This document shows positions 39,256 to 48,147 of a stretch of DNA of 64,000 nucleotides, piece by piece. Under the pieces are notes generated by a model that searched no databases, was not told where the DNA came from, and saw only the letters and a list, made by a program, of their open reading frames with translations. Origin of the DNA: Aquisalimonas sp007126095 (GTDB lineage Bacteria > Pseudomonadota > Gammaproteobacteria > Nitrococcales > Aquisalimonadaceae); the NCBI RefSeq assembly GCF_048323695.1, contig NZ_JBLWFT010000004.1:62001-126000 (forward strand), given 5' to 3'. The position numbers and the translations under genes are program-made. The first letter of the stretch is position 1; each line of letters opens with the position of its first letter.

Positions 39256-40557
39256 ATGGCGAGACGAAGCTCCTACGTTGATATCGACAGGATTCGCGAC
39301 CGCCTGGTATCGCTGATCCGCATCCCCTCGATTACCGGCGAGGAAGACGCCGCAGTCTCCCATATTGCCAACTGGCTGCAGCAGTTCGACGCCGAGATCG
39401 ATTACTGGAACGACGGCATCGCCTCCCTCCAGCGTGATCCGCGCTATCCGGGCCACGAAGTGGAGCGCGCCTGGGCGCCGGTGGTGGTGGGGGTGCTGCG
39501 AGGCGAGCAGCCCGGGCCGAGTGTGTTGCTCACCGGACACGTGGATGTGGTGCCACCCGGTGACTACACGCGCTGGCAGGATGAGCCCTTCTCCGGTGTC
39601 ACCCGCGGCGACCGCGTTTTCGGCTGTGGCGCTTCCGACATGAAGTCCGGGCTGGTGGCCGCCATGGCCTGTTTCGAAGCCTTTGCCGAGAGCGGCCGCA
39701 ACTTCCCGGGGCGCATCATCTTCGCTGCCGTGCCGGCGGAGGAGGACAGCGGACTGGGCACCCTGGCCGCCATCCGCGGCGGTTGGCAGGCCGATGCCTG
39801 CATCATCCCCGAGCCCACTAACGGCGCCAGCGGAGTACCCGAGCTGGTGATCGCCCATGCCGGCGCCATGTCGCTCCGAATCCGGGTGCCGGGAAAATCT
39901 GCTCATGCGAGCAAACGCCTGCAGGGTGAGAGCGCGCTGGATCACTTCTTCACCATCTACCAGGCCATGCGCGAGGACGAGCGGCGGCTCAATGAGCGCG
40001 AGCAGCATCCCTTGATGGCCGTCCACCCGCTACCCTACGCCACCAACGTGGGCACCATTCAGGGTGGTCTGTGGTCGTCCAGCGTCATGGATCACCTCGA
40101 GGCGCACGTGCGCGTGGGGGTCGCCTTGGGGGAGACCATCGATGAGGCCGAGGCGCGCGTCCGAGACACCATCATGGAGCAGATCAAGAACGACCCCTGG
40201 CTGCGGGAGAATCCGCCACGCATCACCCGTCTGGCGTCCGGATTCGGCTCCGCCCAGACCCGCCGTGATCATCCGCTGGTGGAGGCGCTGGCGGAATCGG
40301 CCGAAGAGGAGTTCCGCCGCACGCCCGAAGTGGCCGCCGTTCCTTACGGCTGCGACATGTCGGGCTGGGTGCGGCTTGCGGGTGTGCCCACGGTGATCTA
40401 TGGGCCGGGCGAGATCGACCTGGCGCATGCCCCCAACGAGTCCGTCTCCCTTGAGGCCACCTACAAGGTCGCCCGCACTCTGGTCAAGACCACCGAACGC
40501 CTGCTGGAGATGGACCCGGCGAGCATGCAGCTCATTCCCGACGACCCGGTCCCTTAG
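39256..40557 (+). CDS. M20-family metallopeptidase (ArgE/DapE/ACY1-like)
   Basis: The 433-residue product has the M20 motifs: LLTGHVDVVPPGD (metal ligand H95, catalytic D97), CGASDMKSG (bridging D128) and PAEEDSG (catalytic E162, metal E163), with a lid dimerisation domain in the middle (about 200-310). M20 enzymes remove N-acyl groups or split dipeptides and C-terminal residues. Next to ATP-grasp ligases, a role in hydrolysing an acylated or short peptide is plausible, but the substrate is not known. Confidence 0.88.
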   Translation: MARRSSYVDIDRIRDRLVSLIRIPSITGEEDAAVSHIANWLQQFDAEIDYWNDGIASLQRDPRYPGHEVERAWAPVVVGVLRGEQPGPSVLLTGHVDVVPPGDYTRWQDEPFSGVTRGDRVFGCGASDMKSGLVAAMACFEAFAESGRNFPGRIIFAAVPAEEDSGLGTLAAIRGGWQADACIIPEPTNGASGVPELVIAHAGAMSLRIRVPGKSAHASKRLQGESALDHFFTIYQAMREDERRLNEREQHPLMAVHPLPYATNVGTIQGGLWSSSVMDHLEAHVRVGVALGETIDEAEARVRDTIMEQIKNDPWLRENPPRITRLASGFGSAQTRRDHPLVEALAESAEEEFRRTPEVAAVPYGCDMSGWVRLAGVPTVIYGPGEIDLAHAPNESVSLEATYKVARTLVKTTERLLEMDPASMQLIPDDPVP

Positions 40558-40598
40558 GGGAGGGCGGCGCGGCGGGTCATTGCTACAGGAGACGCGTC

Positions 40599-42632
40599 AT
40601 GAAGGTGGTTGAATCCTTCCCGGAAGGGGTGAAGGTGGTCGAGAACGTCTGGATCCCCATGCGCGATGGCGTGCACCTCGCCGCTCGCCTGTGGATGCCG
40701 GAGGACGCCGAACAAACCCCGGTGCCGGCCATTCTCGAGTACATGCCCTACCGCAAGCGCGATTTCACCCGCCTGCGCGACGAACCGCTGCACCACTACT
40801 TCGCCGGCCATGGCTACGTCGGCGTGCGCCTGGATGTGCGCGGAACCGGCGACTCGGAAGGTATTCTCCGCGACGAGTACCTGGAGCAGGAACAGGATGA
40901 CGCCGTTGACGCCATCGCCTGGCTCACCTGCCAGCCTTGGTGTGACGGCAGCGTCGGCATGATCGGGCTGTCCTGGAGCGGCTTCAACTCGCTGCAGGTG
41001 GCCGCGCGGCGGCCTCCGGCGCTAAAGGCGATCATTACCATGTGCTCCACCGATGACCGCTACGCCGACGACGCTCACTACAAGGGGGGCTGCCTGCTCA
41101 ACGAGAATTTTGTCTGGGGCTCCGCCTTCTTCTCCCTGAACGCGTGCCCACCCGACCCGTTGATCAGTGGCGATCGCTGGCGGGATCAGTGGCTGGAGCG
41201 GCTGCAGAAGAACCGGCTTTTCCCGGCACTGTGGATGCAGCACCCCCATCGCGACGACTACTGGAAGCACGGCTCCGTGTGCGAGGACTACGGCGCCATA
41301 CAGTGTGCCGTCTACGCCGTGGGCGGATGGGCGGACGGCTACGCGAATGCCATCCCGCGGCTGATGAAGGGGCTGAGCGCACCGAAGAAAGCATTGATCG
41401 GACCCTGGCCGCACGCCTTCCCCCACGCCGCCGAGCCGGGGCCGCAGATCGGCTTCTTTCAGGAGGCGGTGCGCTGGTGGGACTACTGGCTCAAGGGGAT
41501 TGATACGGGGATCATGGACGAGCCCATGGTGCGTGCCTGGATGGAGAGCTGGATTCAGCCCGCGCCCTATCACGCCGAGCGGCCCGGGCGCTGGGTGGCG
41601 GAGGATACATGGCCGTCGCCGCGTATCAGCGCGCGTCGCTGGTTCCTGAACGTGCTGTCTCTGGGCGACGCTGCCGCCGACGCGGACGCGGTGCGGGTCC
41701 GCGCCCCGCAGACCACGGGGCTGCGCGGCGGGGACTTCTACGGTTACGGCGCCGACGGCGACGCCCCCCTGGACCAGCGGGCCGACGACGGCAAGTCGCT
41801 GGTGTTCGATTCCGATCCCCTGGCCGAGCCGGTGGAGATCCTCGGCGCGCCGGTGGTCACCCTCGACCTCGCCGCGGATAAGCCGGTGGCCTTCGTCATC
41901 GTACGCCTCAACGACGTGGCCCCGGACGGCGGTTCCAGCCGGGTGAGCTACGGTGTGCTCAATCTCACCCACCGCGACAGCCACGAGCACCCGGAGCCGC
42001 TGGTTCCCGGCGAGCGCTACCGCGTGCCCATCCGGTTGAACGACATCGGTTACTCGTTTGCGCCCGGCCACACCATCCGCGTGGCCGTGTCCACCACCTA
42101 CTGGCCCATGCTGTGGCCGGCGCCGGAGCCGGTGGAGCTGACCGTATTCACCGGTGCCAGCACCCTGGAGCTGCCAGTGCGCCCGCCGCGCGCCGAGGAC
42201 GAGATGCTGCGCCCGTTCGACGCACCCGAACGCGGCCCGGTCTCCGACCATACGCCGCTGGAGTGGGCCCAGGCACAGCGGATGGTGGAGCTGGACCTGG
42301 CCACGGACGAGACGGTCTACACCACCTTCGGCGACGGCGGCGATTTCGGTGGCGCCGCGCTGGCGCGCATCGAGGATATCGACCTCACCATCGGCTACAC
42401 CATCCGCCGCACCTTCCGCATCGGCGAACACGATCCGCTGTCTGCTCGCGCCGAAGTGGAGCAGAAGACCATCCTGCGACGGGGCGCGTGGTCGGTGCGC
42501 ATTGCGTGCCGGACCACGCTCACCGCAGACGCCTGCAGCTTCCGCGTGAAGGCGACCCAGGATGCGTTCGAATCGGGCGAGCGCATCTCCAGCCGCGAAT
42601 GGGACGAGACAATACCGCGCCGTTTGCTCTGA
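40599..42632 (+). CDS. CocE/NonD-family S15-like hydrolase
   Basis: The 677-residue product belongs to the X-Pro dipeptidyl-peptidase (S15) class. It has an alpha/beta hydrolase domain with nucleophile motif GLSWSGF (S125), the preceding LDVRGTGDSEG, and a C-terminal jelly-roll domain with a typical YRVPIRLNDIGYSFAPGH segment. Members hydrolyse esters or N-terminal X-Pro peptides; no signal peptide is seen, so the product is probably cytoplasmic. It starts 41 nt after the M20 gene, so the two form an operon. Confidence 0.88.
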   Translation: MKVVESFPEGVKVVENVWIPMRDGVHLAARLWMPEDAEQTPVPAILEYMPYRKRDFTRLRDEPLHHYFAGHGYVGVRLDVRGTGDSEGILRDEYLEQEQDDAVDAIAWLTCQPWCDGSVGMIGLSWSGFNSLQVAARRPPALKAIITMCSTDDRYADDAHYKGGCLLNENFVWGSAFFSLNACPPDPLISGDRWRDQWLERLQKNRLFPALWMQHPHRDDYWKHGSVCEDYGAIQCAVYAVGGWADGYANAIPRLMKGLSAPKKALIGPWPHAFPHAAEPGPQIGFFQEAVRWWDYWLKGIDTGIMDEPMVRAWMESWIQPAPYHAERPGRWVAEDTWPSPRISARRWFLNVLSLGDAAADADAVRVRAPQTTGLRGGDFYGYGADGDAPLDQRADDGKSLVFDSDPLAEPVEILGAPVVTLDLAADKPVAFVIVRLNDVAPDGGSSRVSYGVLNLTHRDSHEHPEPLVPGERYRVPIRLNDIGYSFAPGHTIRVAVSTTYWPMLWPAPEPVELTVFTGASTLELPVRPPRAEDEMLRPFDAPERGPVSDHTPLEWAQAQRMVELDLATDETVYTTFGDGGDFGGAALARIEDIDLTIGYTIRRTFRIGEHDPLSARAEVEQKTILRRGAWSVRIACRTTLTADACSFRVKATQDAFESGERISSREWDETIPRRLL

Positions 42633-42673
42633 CCCCGGACATGCCGCGTCGTGCCGGGCCGGACCATCGCGCG

Positions 42674-43702
42674 CTACAGGCCGTAGCGGCGGCGTGCCGC
42701 CTCCAGGATCATGCGCAGTAGATCGCCGTAGCTGTGGCCGCCCCAGCCGGCCATGATCGCCAGCTTGCCGTCGGGATTCCAGCTGGGGTTGAAGTTGGCG
42801 TCCAGCAGCCGGGGCACGCCGTCGGCGCCGGCGCGGAAGTCGATCCGCGCGTAGTCGCGGAGACCCAGGCGTTCGAATAGCCAGATGGCCTGCTCCACCA
42901 TGGCCGCTTCCGTGCCGGCATCCAGCTCTGCGCGCCGGAACCGCAGTGCCTGCCAGTAGGGGGAGTCGGGGTCGCATTTGGAGCCGTAGGAGAGTATCGG
43001 CGGCAGGGACGGATCCAGCCGGCTGTAGTCGATCTCCAGGAGCGGCAGCACGGTCAGGCCCGTGCCCGGGTTACCCACCAGGCCCAGGGTGTATTCCGTG
43101 CCGGTCAGGAAGTCCTGGATCAGCGCCCGTGGCCTGGGGGTGGTGGCCTCGCCCGCCAGATGGTGCAGGCACGCCAGGGCCTCGGCCGCGTCATGCACCA
43201 CGGACCGCGGTGACACGCCCAGGCTGCCGCAGCCGTCGTTGGGCTTGATCATCGCCGGGTAGAGTGCCGGCAGCGCCAGCGGATCGGCATGCAGGTCCAC
43301 CACCGTCTCGTTGGGCACCGGAATCCCGTGACTGGCGGCCAGCAGCCGCACCAGGGCCTTGTCGGCGCATACGGCCATGCTGCCCGACGGCGCGCCGGTG
43401 TACGGGATCTCCAGCAGTTCCAGAAGTGCCGGCACGTTGGGTTCGTGGTGCAGCAGGTTGCGGTAACCGGTATCGCAGAAGTTGAGGGCCAGATCCGGCG
43501 GGACCCGCCGCAGCGTGTCCAGTAGCGCCGAGTGGTTGTTGAGTGCCACGGCGCTGTAGCCGTCCAGCGCATTCACCGTGGTGACGGCGGTCTCCGCGGC
43601 GACACGGTCCTCCTGGCTGAAACGGCCGTCCACACCGTAGCTGTAGGGCAGCTCCGGATCGCCGCTGAGAACGCCGACGGTCAGTGCGCGCGCTGCAGTC
43701 AT
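42674..43702 (-). CDS. D-alanine--D-alanine-ligase-like ATP-grasp protein
   Basis: The 342-residue product has the Ddl-type layout: an N-terminal alpha/beta domain with SYGVDGRFSQED, an ATP-binding lysine in AMIKPNDGCGSLGVS (K153, glycine loop 157-162), and a C-terminal metal site with D288, D301 and N303 (LLDANFNPSW). At position 301 Asp replaces the Glu usual in Ddl. It probably ligates an amino acid or dipeptide other than D-Ala. It overlaps the transglutaminase-like gene by 4 nt as the last gene of the minus-strand operon. Confidence 0.82.
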   Translation of the reverse strand: MTAARALTVGVLSGDPELPYSYGVDGRFSQEDRVAAETAVTTVNALDGYSAVALNNHSALLDTLRRVPPDLALNFCDTGYRNLLHHEPNVPALLELLEIPYTGAPSGSMAVCADKALVRLLAASHGIPVPNETVVDLHADPLALPALYPAMIKPNDGCGSLGVSPRSVVHDAAEALACLHHLAGEATTPRPRALIQDFLTGTEYTLGLVGNPGTGLTVLPLLEIDYSRLDPSLPPILSYGSKCDPDSPYWQALRFRRAELDAGTEAAMVEQAIWLFERLGLRDYARIDFRAGADGVPRLLDANFNPSWNPDGKLAIMAGWGGHSYGDLLRMILEAARRRYGL

Positions 43703-44595
43703 GGGCTGTCCTCGCTGTCGAGTCGTTGCACGTGCACCGCCACTTGGCTGCGCTGGCCCTGGCTGCCGCCGAAGATCACGCCCTTGAGTGGTGATACGTC
43801 GCCGTAGTCGCGCCCCCAGGCCGTGGTGATGTGCTGCTGCGCTGGCATGCGGTTGTTGGTGGGGTCGAAAGCGATCCAGCCCAGTGACGGATCATAGGCG
43901 GCGAACCACGCGTGGGAGGCGTCGGCGCCGATCAGGCGGGCCCCGCCGCCCTCCGGGGCGGTCTCCACGTAACCCGAGACGTAGCGGGCGGCGATGCCCA
44001 GGCCGCGGAGGCAGGCGATGGCCAGGTGGGCGAAGTCCTGACAGACGCCGCGCCGTTCCCGGAAGACCCGCTCCAGCGGCGTGCTGATGGTGGTGGCCGC
44101 GGGGTCGTAGGCGAAATCCCCGTGTATCCGGCCCATGAGGTCATGGACCGCCTCGGGCAGGCGCCGGCTGGGGACGAACGATGTCCTGGCGTAGTCCGCC
44201 AGGGCCGGTCTCGTTTCCACCAGTGGCGAGTCCAGCAGGAACTCTCGCGCCCCCAGTGCCGCCGCCGAGGTGCCTCCTCGCGTTTCCGCCATGGCCTGCT
44301 CCCATGGCAGCCCCTGCTTGCCGGCAACCGGATCGGCCGGCACCTCCAGGGAGACGTCCGTGGTTGCCGTGACCGCGAGCTGGTCGTGGGGCCGTTGGAT
44401 GGTGAAGTGGGTGACGTGGTTGCCGTAGTAGTCCACGCGCTCGGAGCTGTAGTCGGGCCGCGGCGCGATGGTGAGATCGTGGGCGAGAATCTGCTGGGTC
44501 GGCGTGGGCCGGGGCGCGAGATGTGTTTCGTTGTAGCTGCGGCTGATGGCCTGGGGGTAGTGGTACTCGGTACGGTGCGTGATCCGGTATCTCAT
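43699..44595 (-). CDS. transglutaminase-like cysteine peptidase/amide transferase
   Basis: The 298-residue product has an N-terminal bacterial transglutaminase-associated beta domain (RYRITHRTEYHYPQAIS) and a transglutaminase core with triad C185 (RRGVCQDFAHLA), H228 (ASHAWFAAYDP) and D244 (IAFDPTNN). It may hydrolyse or exchange amide bonds. This family commonly neighbours circularly permuted ATP-grasp and Alpha-E proteins, as here. It overlaps both neighbours by 4 nt (ATGA), indicating translational coupling. Confidence 0.9.
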   Translation of the reverse strand: MRYRITHRTEYHYPQAISRSYNETHLAPRPTPTQQILAHDLTIAPRPDYSSERVDYYGNHVTHFTIQRPHDQLAVTATTDVSLEVPADPVAGKQGLPWEQAMAETRGGTSAAALGAREFLLDSPLVETRPALADYARTSFVPSRRLPEAVHDLMGRIHGDFAYDPAATTISTPLERVFRERRGVCQDFAHLAIACLRGLGIAARYVSGYVETAPEGGGARLIGADASHAWFAAYDPSLGWIAFDPTNNRMPAQQHITTAWGRDYGDVSPLKGVIFGGSQGQRSQVAVHVQRLDSEDSP

Positions 44596-47132
44596 GTCTG
44601 TTCACCCCCGCGGTCACCAACCGGGTCCAGCTGCCGCGGACCCTGTGGATCCGTGAAGTAAGCGGCGGCCAGGGCACGCGCCGCCTGACCGAGCCGGTCC
44701 GCCGTCCGCCGGAGCAGGGAGTCCAGGGCATCGCGCCGCCCACCGTCTCCCGGAAGAAGGGCCTCGGGGTCACTCAGGCGCAGGCTGGTGCGGGCGTCCA
44801 GCACCGGACGCTGATGGGCGCTCAGCCGGTCAGGTGCTCCGGCCGCCGGCAGCGAGGCGAGGCGGGACTCCAGGCGGGCGAGCTGAAAGCCCACCGCACG
44901 GGGATTGGTCTCGCTCGACAGCACCAGCTGCAGCACGGTCTCCGGCCGGGGTTGCCGGTGGTGTTCCCGGTGGTAGGCGTTGAGGCTCTCCAGGTGCTCG
45001 AGCACGGCATCCAGCAGGCGCGGCTCGTCGGGTGTGTCCAGTGGTGTCACCATGACGGCGCGCAGGAACGCGCTGGTCAGCAGGCCGCGCTCGAGGCAGC
45101 GGCCCGTCTCCAGGAAGCTCCAGGAGCGGCTGTGCACCATGGTGTCCTCCTGCAGGCCCCGGAATGCCGCCAGCAGGGTGATGAGCTCGTCCAGGATCGC
45201 CGGGAGATCGTCCACCGGTAACGGCGACGGCAGCTCCGCGAGACGGCGACGGATGGTGCCGATGACCCGCCAGGTGTCGGGCGCGAGCCGGTCGCGCACG
45301 GCGTGCGAGGCGGCCATCATGGCGTTGAAGTTGAACGCCACGGTGCCGGTCCGGCTGTCGTCCTGAAGCAGCGCCACCAGCGCGTCGTCAGCCGGGTCGC
45401 GCCGGAGCGTGTCACCGGCCTGTCCGCTGATCGCCGCCAGTCCGGCCAGGAGCTGCCGCAGCGGGGCTCCGGTTCCGGCGCCCACGTCGCTGGCCCGCAG
45501 CCGCAGGATGATCCGCAGCAGGCGCAGGCTCTGTTCCGCACGTTCGGCGTAGCGCGCCATCCAGAACAGGTTCTCCGTGGCGGCGGGCGGCAGGGCCGCT
45601 GAGCGGTCGGTGGGCCCGTCTTCCGTGACCTCCGGTGTCAGCAGCGCCGCTTCGCGCACCGGCTCGGAGGCGATGACCCAGGTGTCCTTGGACAGTCCAC
45701 CGGCCTGGTTGGACACGCTGGCGTCGTTCGGGTGGCCGGTGACCCGGGTGAGCCCACCGGGCATGACGGCGTAGCCGTCGGGGCGGCCTACAAGAAAGGT
45801 GCGCAGCACCGCGAGCCGGGGCTCGAGGCCGGGCTCGCCGAGCGTGGGCACGGACGAGAAGCGGCCCTGCTCCTGGCCCACGTAGCGGTGGGGAGCCTGG
45901 CGGATGCGGGCGATGAGCGCATCGCGACCGGCGGCGTCCAGCGTGCCCGGGAACACCGCCGGTTCTCCGGCACGCCGGTCGATGGGCTTGATCACCAGGG
46001 TCTCAAGTCGCGCCAGCACCTGTTCGCATGACTCCGGATCGCCACACCACCACGTCGGCAGGCCGGGCAGCGCCAGCTCCTGTCCCAGCAGGTGCCGGGC
46101 AATGCCCGGCAGAAAGGCGTGCAGTGCGGGATTCTCCAGGATGCCGGCGCCGAGCGGGTTGGCGATGGCAACCCGACCCCGGCGGGCGACTTCGGTCAAC
46201 CCGGGGACGCCCAGCAGGGAGTCGGGCCGGAGCTCCAGGGCGTCGCAGTAGTCGTCGTCGAGGCGGCGAAGGATGACGTCCACCGGCTCCAGGCGGCCCA
46301 TGGAGCGCAGCCAGACGCGGCCGTCGCGCACGGTGAGGTCGCCCCCTTCCACCAGGGTGTAGCCCAGGTAGCTGGCGAGGAACGCATGCTCGAAGTAGGT
46401 CTCGTTGAGCGGCCCGGGTGTGAGCACGACCACATGCGGGTCGTCCCGGTCGCGCCCGGGCGCCAGGCCGGACAGCGTGGCGCGCAGATTCTGGAAGAAC
46501 AGCGCCAGCCGGTGCACGTGGGACTCCCGGAACAGGCTGGGCAGCGTCCGCGCCATGACGACCCGGTTCTCCAGCGCGTACCCGGCGCCGGAGGGCGACT
46601 GGGTGCGGTCGCCGATGACGCGCACCGTCCCGTCGGGGCCGCGGGCCAGATCGGCGGCGTACAGGGTCAGGGGGTGCGCCAGATCGGTGCGATAGGGATG
46701 GCAGGGGCGCAGAAAGCCGTCGTGCCCGTGAACCAGCTCCGCCGGCAGCAGGCCGCGGGTCAGCAGTTCCTGGTCGCCGTAGAGGTCCTGGAGGACGCGG
46801 TTGAGGAGCTCCGCACGCTGTTGCAAGCCGTGTTCCACCCTGCCCCATTCCGCGCTGTCGATGAGGACCGGTACCGGGTCCAGATCCCACGTGCGCTGCA
46901 GGCCGTGCGGGTCACCGTAGACGTTGTAGGTGACCCCCCGCTCGCGGAGGATGCGGCGCACCTGCTCCCGCCGTTGCCGGAGCGCGTCCGGGCCGAGTGC
47001 ATCCAAGGCATCCGCCAGGTAGCGCCAGCTGCCGGTCACGCCGCCACCCGCGTCGACCATCTCATCGTGGTGCCCCTGCAGGGGGCGGTAACCGGACAGA
47101 AGCGTGGAGGATGGTGTTGCAGACATGGGCAT
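44592..47132 (-). CDS. circularly permuted ATP-grasp / Alpha-E fusion protein
   Basis: The 846-residue product fuses two domains that are separate genes just upstream: a circularly permuted ATP-grasp region (about 1-510) and an Alpha-E helical domain (about 520-830). The shared core motif VVVLTPGPLNETYFEHAFLA is present. ATP-site positions differ from the standalone paralog: GDRTQ (174-178) in place of LEDNL, and IKPIDRRAGEP (381-391) in place of the GGYG loop. The Alpha-E part starts NLFWMARYAERAE. It likely serves in a peptide amidoligase pathway. ATG 47126 is an alternative start. Confidence 0.87.
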   Translation of the reverse strand: MPMSATPSSTLLSGYRPLQGHHDEMVDAGGGVTGSWRYLADALDALGPDALRQRREQVRRILRERGVTYNVYGDPHGLQRTWDLDPVPVLIDSAEWGRVEHGLQQRAELLNRVLQDLYGDQELLTRGLLPAELVHGHDGFLRPCHPYRTDLAHPLTLYAADLARGPDGTVRVIGDRTQSPSGAGYALENRVVMARTLPSLFRESHVHRLALFFQNLRATLSGLAPGRDRDDPHVVVLTPGPLNETYFEHAFLASYLGYTLVEGGDLTVRDGRVWLRSMGRLEPVDVILRRLDDDYCDALELRPDSLLGVPGLTEVARRGRVAIANPLGAGILENPALHAFLPGIARHLLGQELALPGLPTWWCGDPESCEQVLARLETLVIKPIDRRAGEPAVFPGTLDAAGRDALIARIRQAPHRYVGQEQGRFSSVPTLGEPGLEPRLAVLRTFLVGRPDGYAVMPGGLTRVTGHPNDASVSNQAGGLSKDTWVIASEPVREAALLTPEVTEDGPTDRSAALPPAATENLFWMARYAERAEQSLRLLRIILRLRASDVGAGTGAPLRQLLAGLAAISGQAGDTLRRDPADDALVALLQDDSRTGTVAFNFNAMMAASHAVRDRLAPDTWRVIGTIRRRLAELPSPLPVDDLPAILDELITLLAAFRGLQEDTMVHSRSWSFLETGRCLERGLLTSAFLRAVMVTPLDTPDEPRLLDAVLEHLESLNAYHREHHRQPRPETVLQLVLSSETNPRAVGFQLARLESRLASLPAAGAPDRLSAHQRPVLDARTSLRLSDPEALLPGDGGRRDALDSLLRRTADRLGQAARALAAAYFTDPQGPRQLDPVGDRGGEQT

Positions 47133-47193
47133 GGTGGCCGTGCGGCGGTGATGCCGTCAGCATAACCCGGTTGGGGCGGGCCTGTGCTACCCG

Positions 47194-48144
47194 TCAGCCG
47201 TCCACGGGCACCGCGTCCGGGTCCAGATGGAACCAGGTGCTGGTGAGCTGTTCGTGGATCTCGCCGATGCCCGCCTGGAGCACGTCGATGTAGGCGTGCA
47301 GGTCATCCATGCTCATGTCCCGTGGTTCGGCCTCGTTGATGCGCCGCTGCAGCCGGCCGACGCGGCGCAGGGTGGCCTCGTTGCGGGGCAGGGCCTGGAT
47401 GCACGCCTCGGCGACCGTGATGTTGTGGTCCACGGAGCGGGGAAAGGGGGTGTCCTGCAGGAGAAAGCGCACCACGTCGTGGCTGACCACCCGCGGGTGC
47501 ACGTGCTGACGGTACATCTGGTAGGCGGACAGGGACTTCAGCACGTGGACCCAGAGCACGTTGGCGTACTCCTCCGGGATATCCTCCCGGGGCATGAGCA
47601 CGGCCACGGCACTGTCGACGATGCGGGTAGTCATGTCCGCCCGCTCCAGGCTCTGGCCGAGTCGCACGAAATCGTACGCCGAGTCGTGGCTCATGGTGCC
47701 CGCCAGGGCCCCACTGATCTGCTGGCAGCGGAAGATCACCGTGTGCAGGAATTCGAATCGGTGACGCCTGGCCAGGGAGCGCTGGACGTGATCGCGCACG
47801 TACAGATAGAGGCGGTTCATGTCCTCCCACGCTTCCGTGGGCAGGAGCTCGCGGGTGGTGCGCACGTTCTCGCGGGCGGCGCGCACGGAGGTTAGCACCG
47901 AGCCGGGATTGAACGTGTCGGCGAGCAGGAACTTCACCACGTTGCGCTCGTCGTAGTTCTTGTAATGACCGGCGAAGGCGTCGCGCGCACCGGTGATGTC
48001 CGCCAGTTCCTCCCAGCCGCCGCGCATGCTCACCGGCAGGTCCATGACCTCGTTGCTGTGGGCGCCCACCAGCCGCGCCATGCTCTCGGCGCGCTCCAGG
48101 TAGCGCCCCATCCAGTAAACCCGTTCCGCGACTCTCGACAGCAT
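47194..48144 (-). CDS. Alpha-E domain protein
   Basis: The 316-residue, almost wholly helical product begins with the Alpha-E signature ERVYWMGRYLERAE (W11, M12, R14, Y15, E18, R19). The family has no established chemistry but is nearly always encoded with circularly permuted ATP-grasp and transglutaminase-like proteins. It starts 3 nt after its neighbour's stop, implying coupled translation. A 61-nt gap separates it from the fusion gene. A partner or scaffold role for the ligase is inference. Confidence 0.88.
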   Translation of the reverse strand: MLSRVAERVYWMGRYLERAESMARLVGAHSNEVMDLPVSMRGGWEELADITGARDAFAGHYKNYDERNVVKFLLADTFNPGSVLTSVRAARENVRTTRELLPTEAWEDMNRLYLYVRDHVQRSLARRHRFEFLHTVIFRCQQISGALAGTMSHDSAYDFVRLGQSLERADMTTRIVDSAVAVLMPREDIPEEYANVLWVHVLKSLSAYQMYRQHVHPRVVSHDVVRFLLQDTPFPRSVDHNITVAEACIQALPRNEATLRRVGRLQRRINEAEPRDMSMDDLHAYIDVLQAGIGEIHEQLTSTWFHLDPDAVPVDG

Positions 48145-48147
48145 GGC

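Noticed and set aside
41022..42977. Minus-strand open frame of about 650 codons opposite the CocE/NonD gene
   Set aside because: Antisense shadow running across the gene end and intergenic gap; no recognisable motifs.
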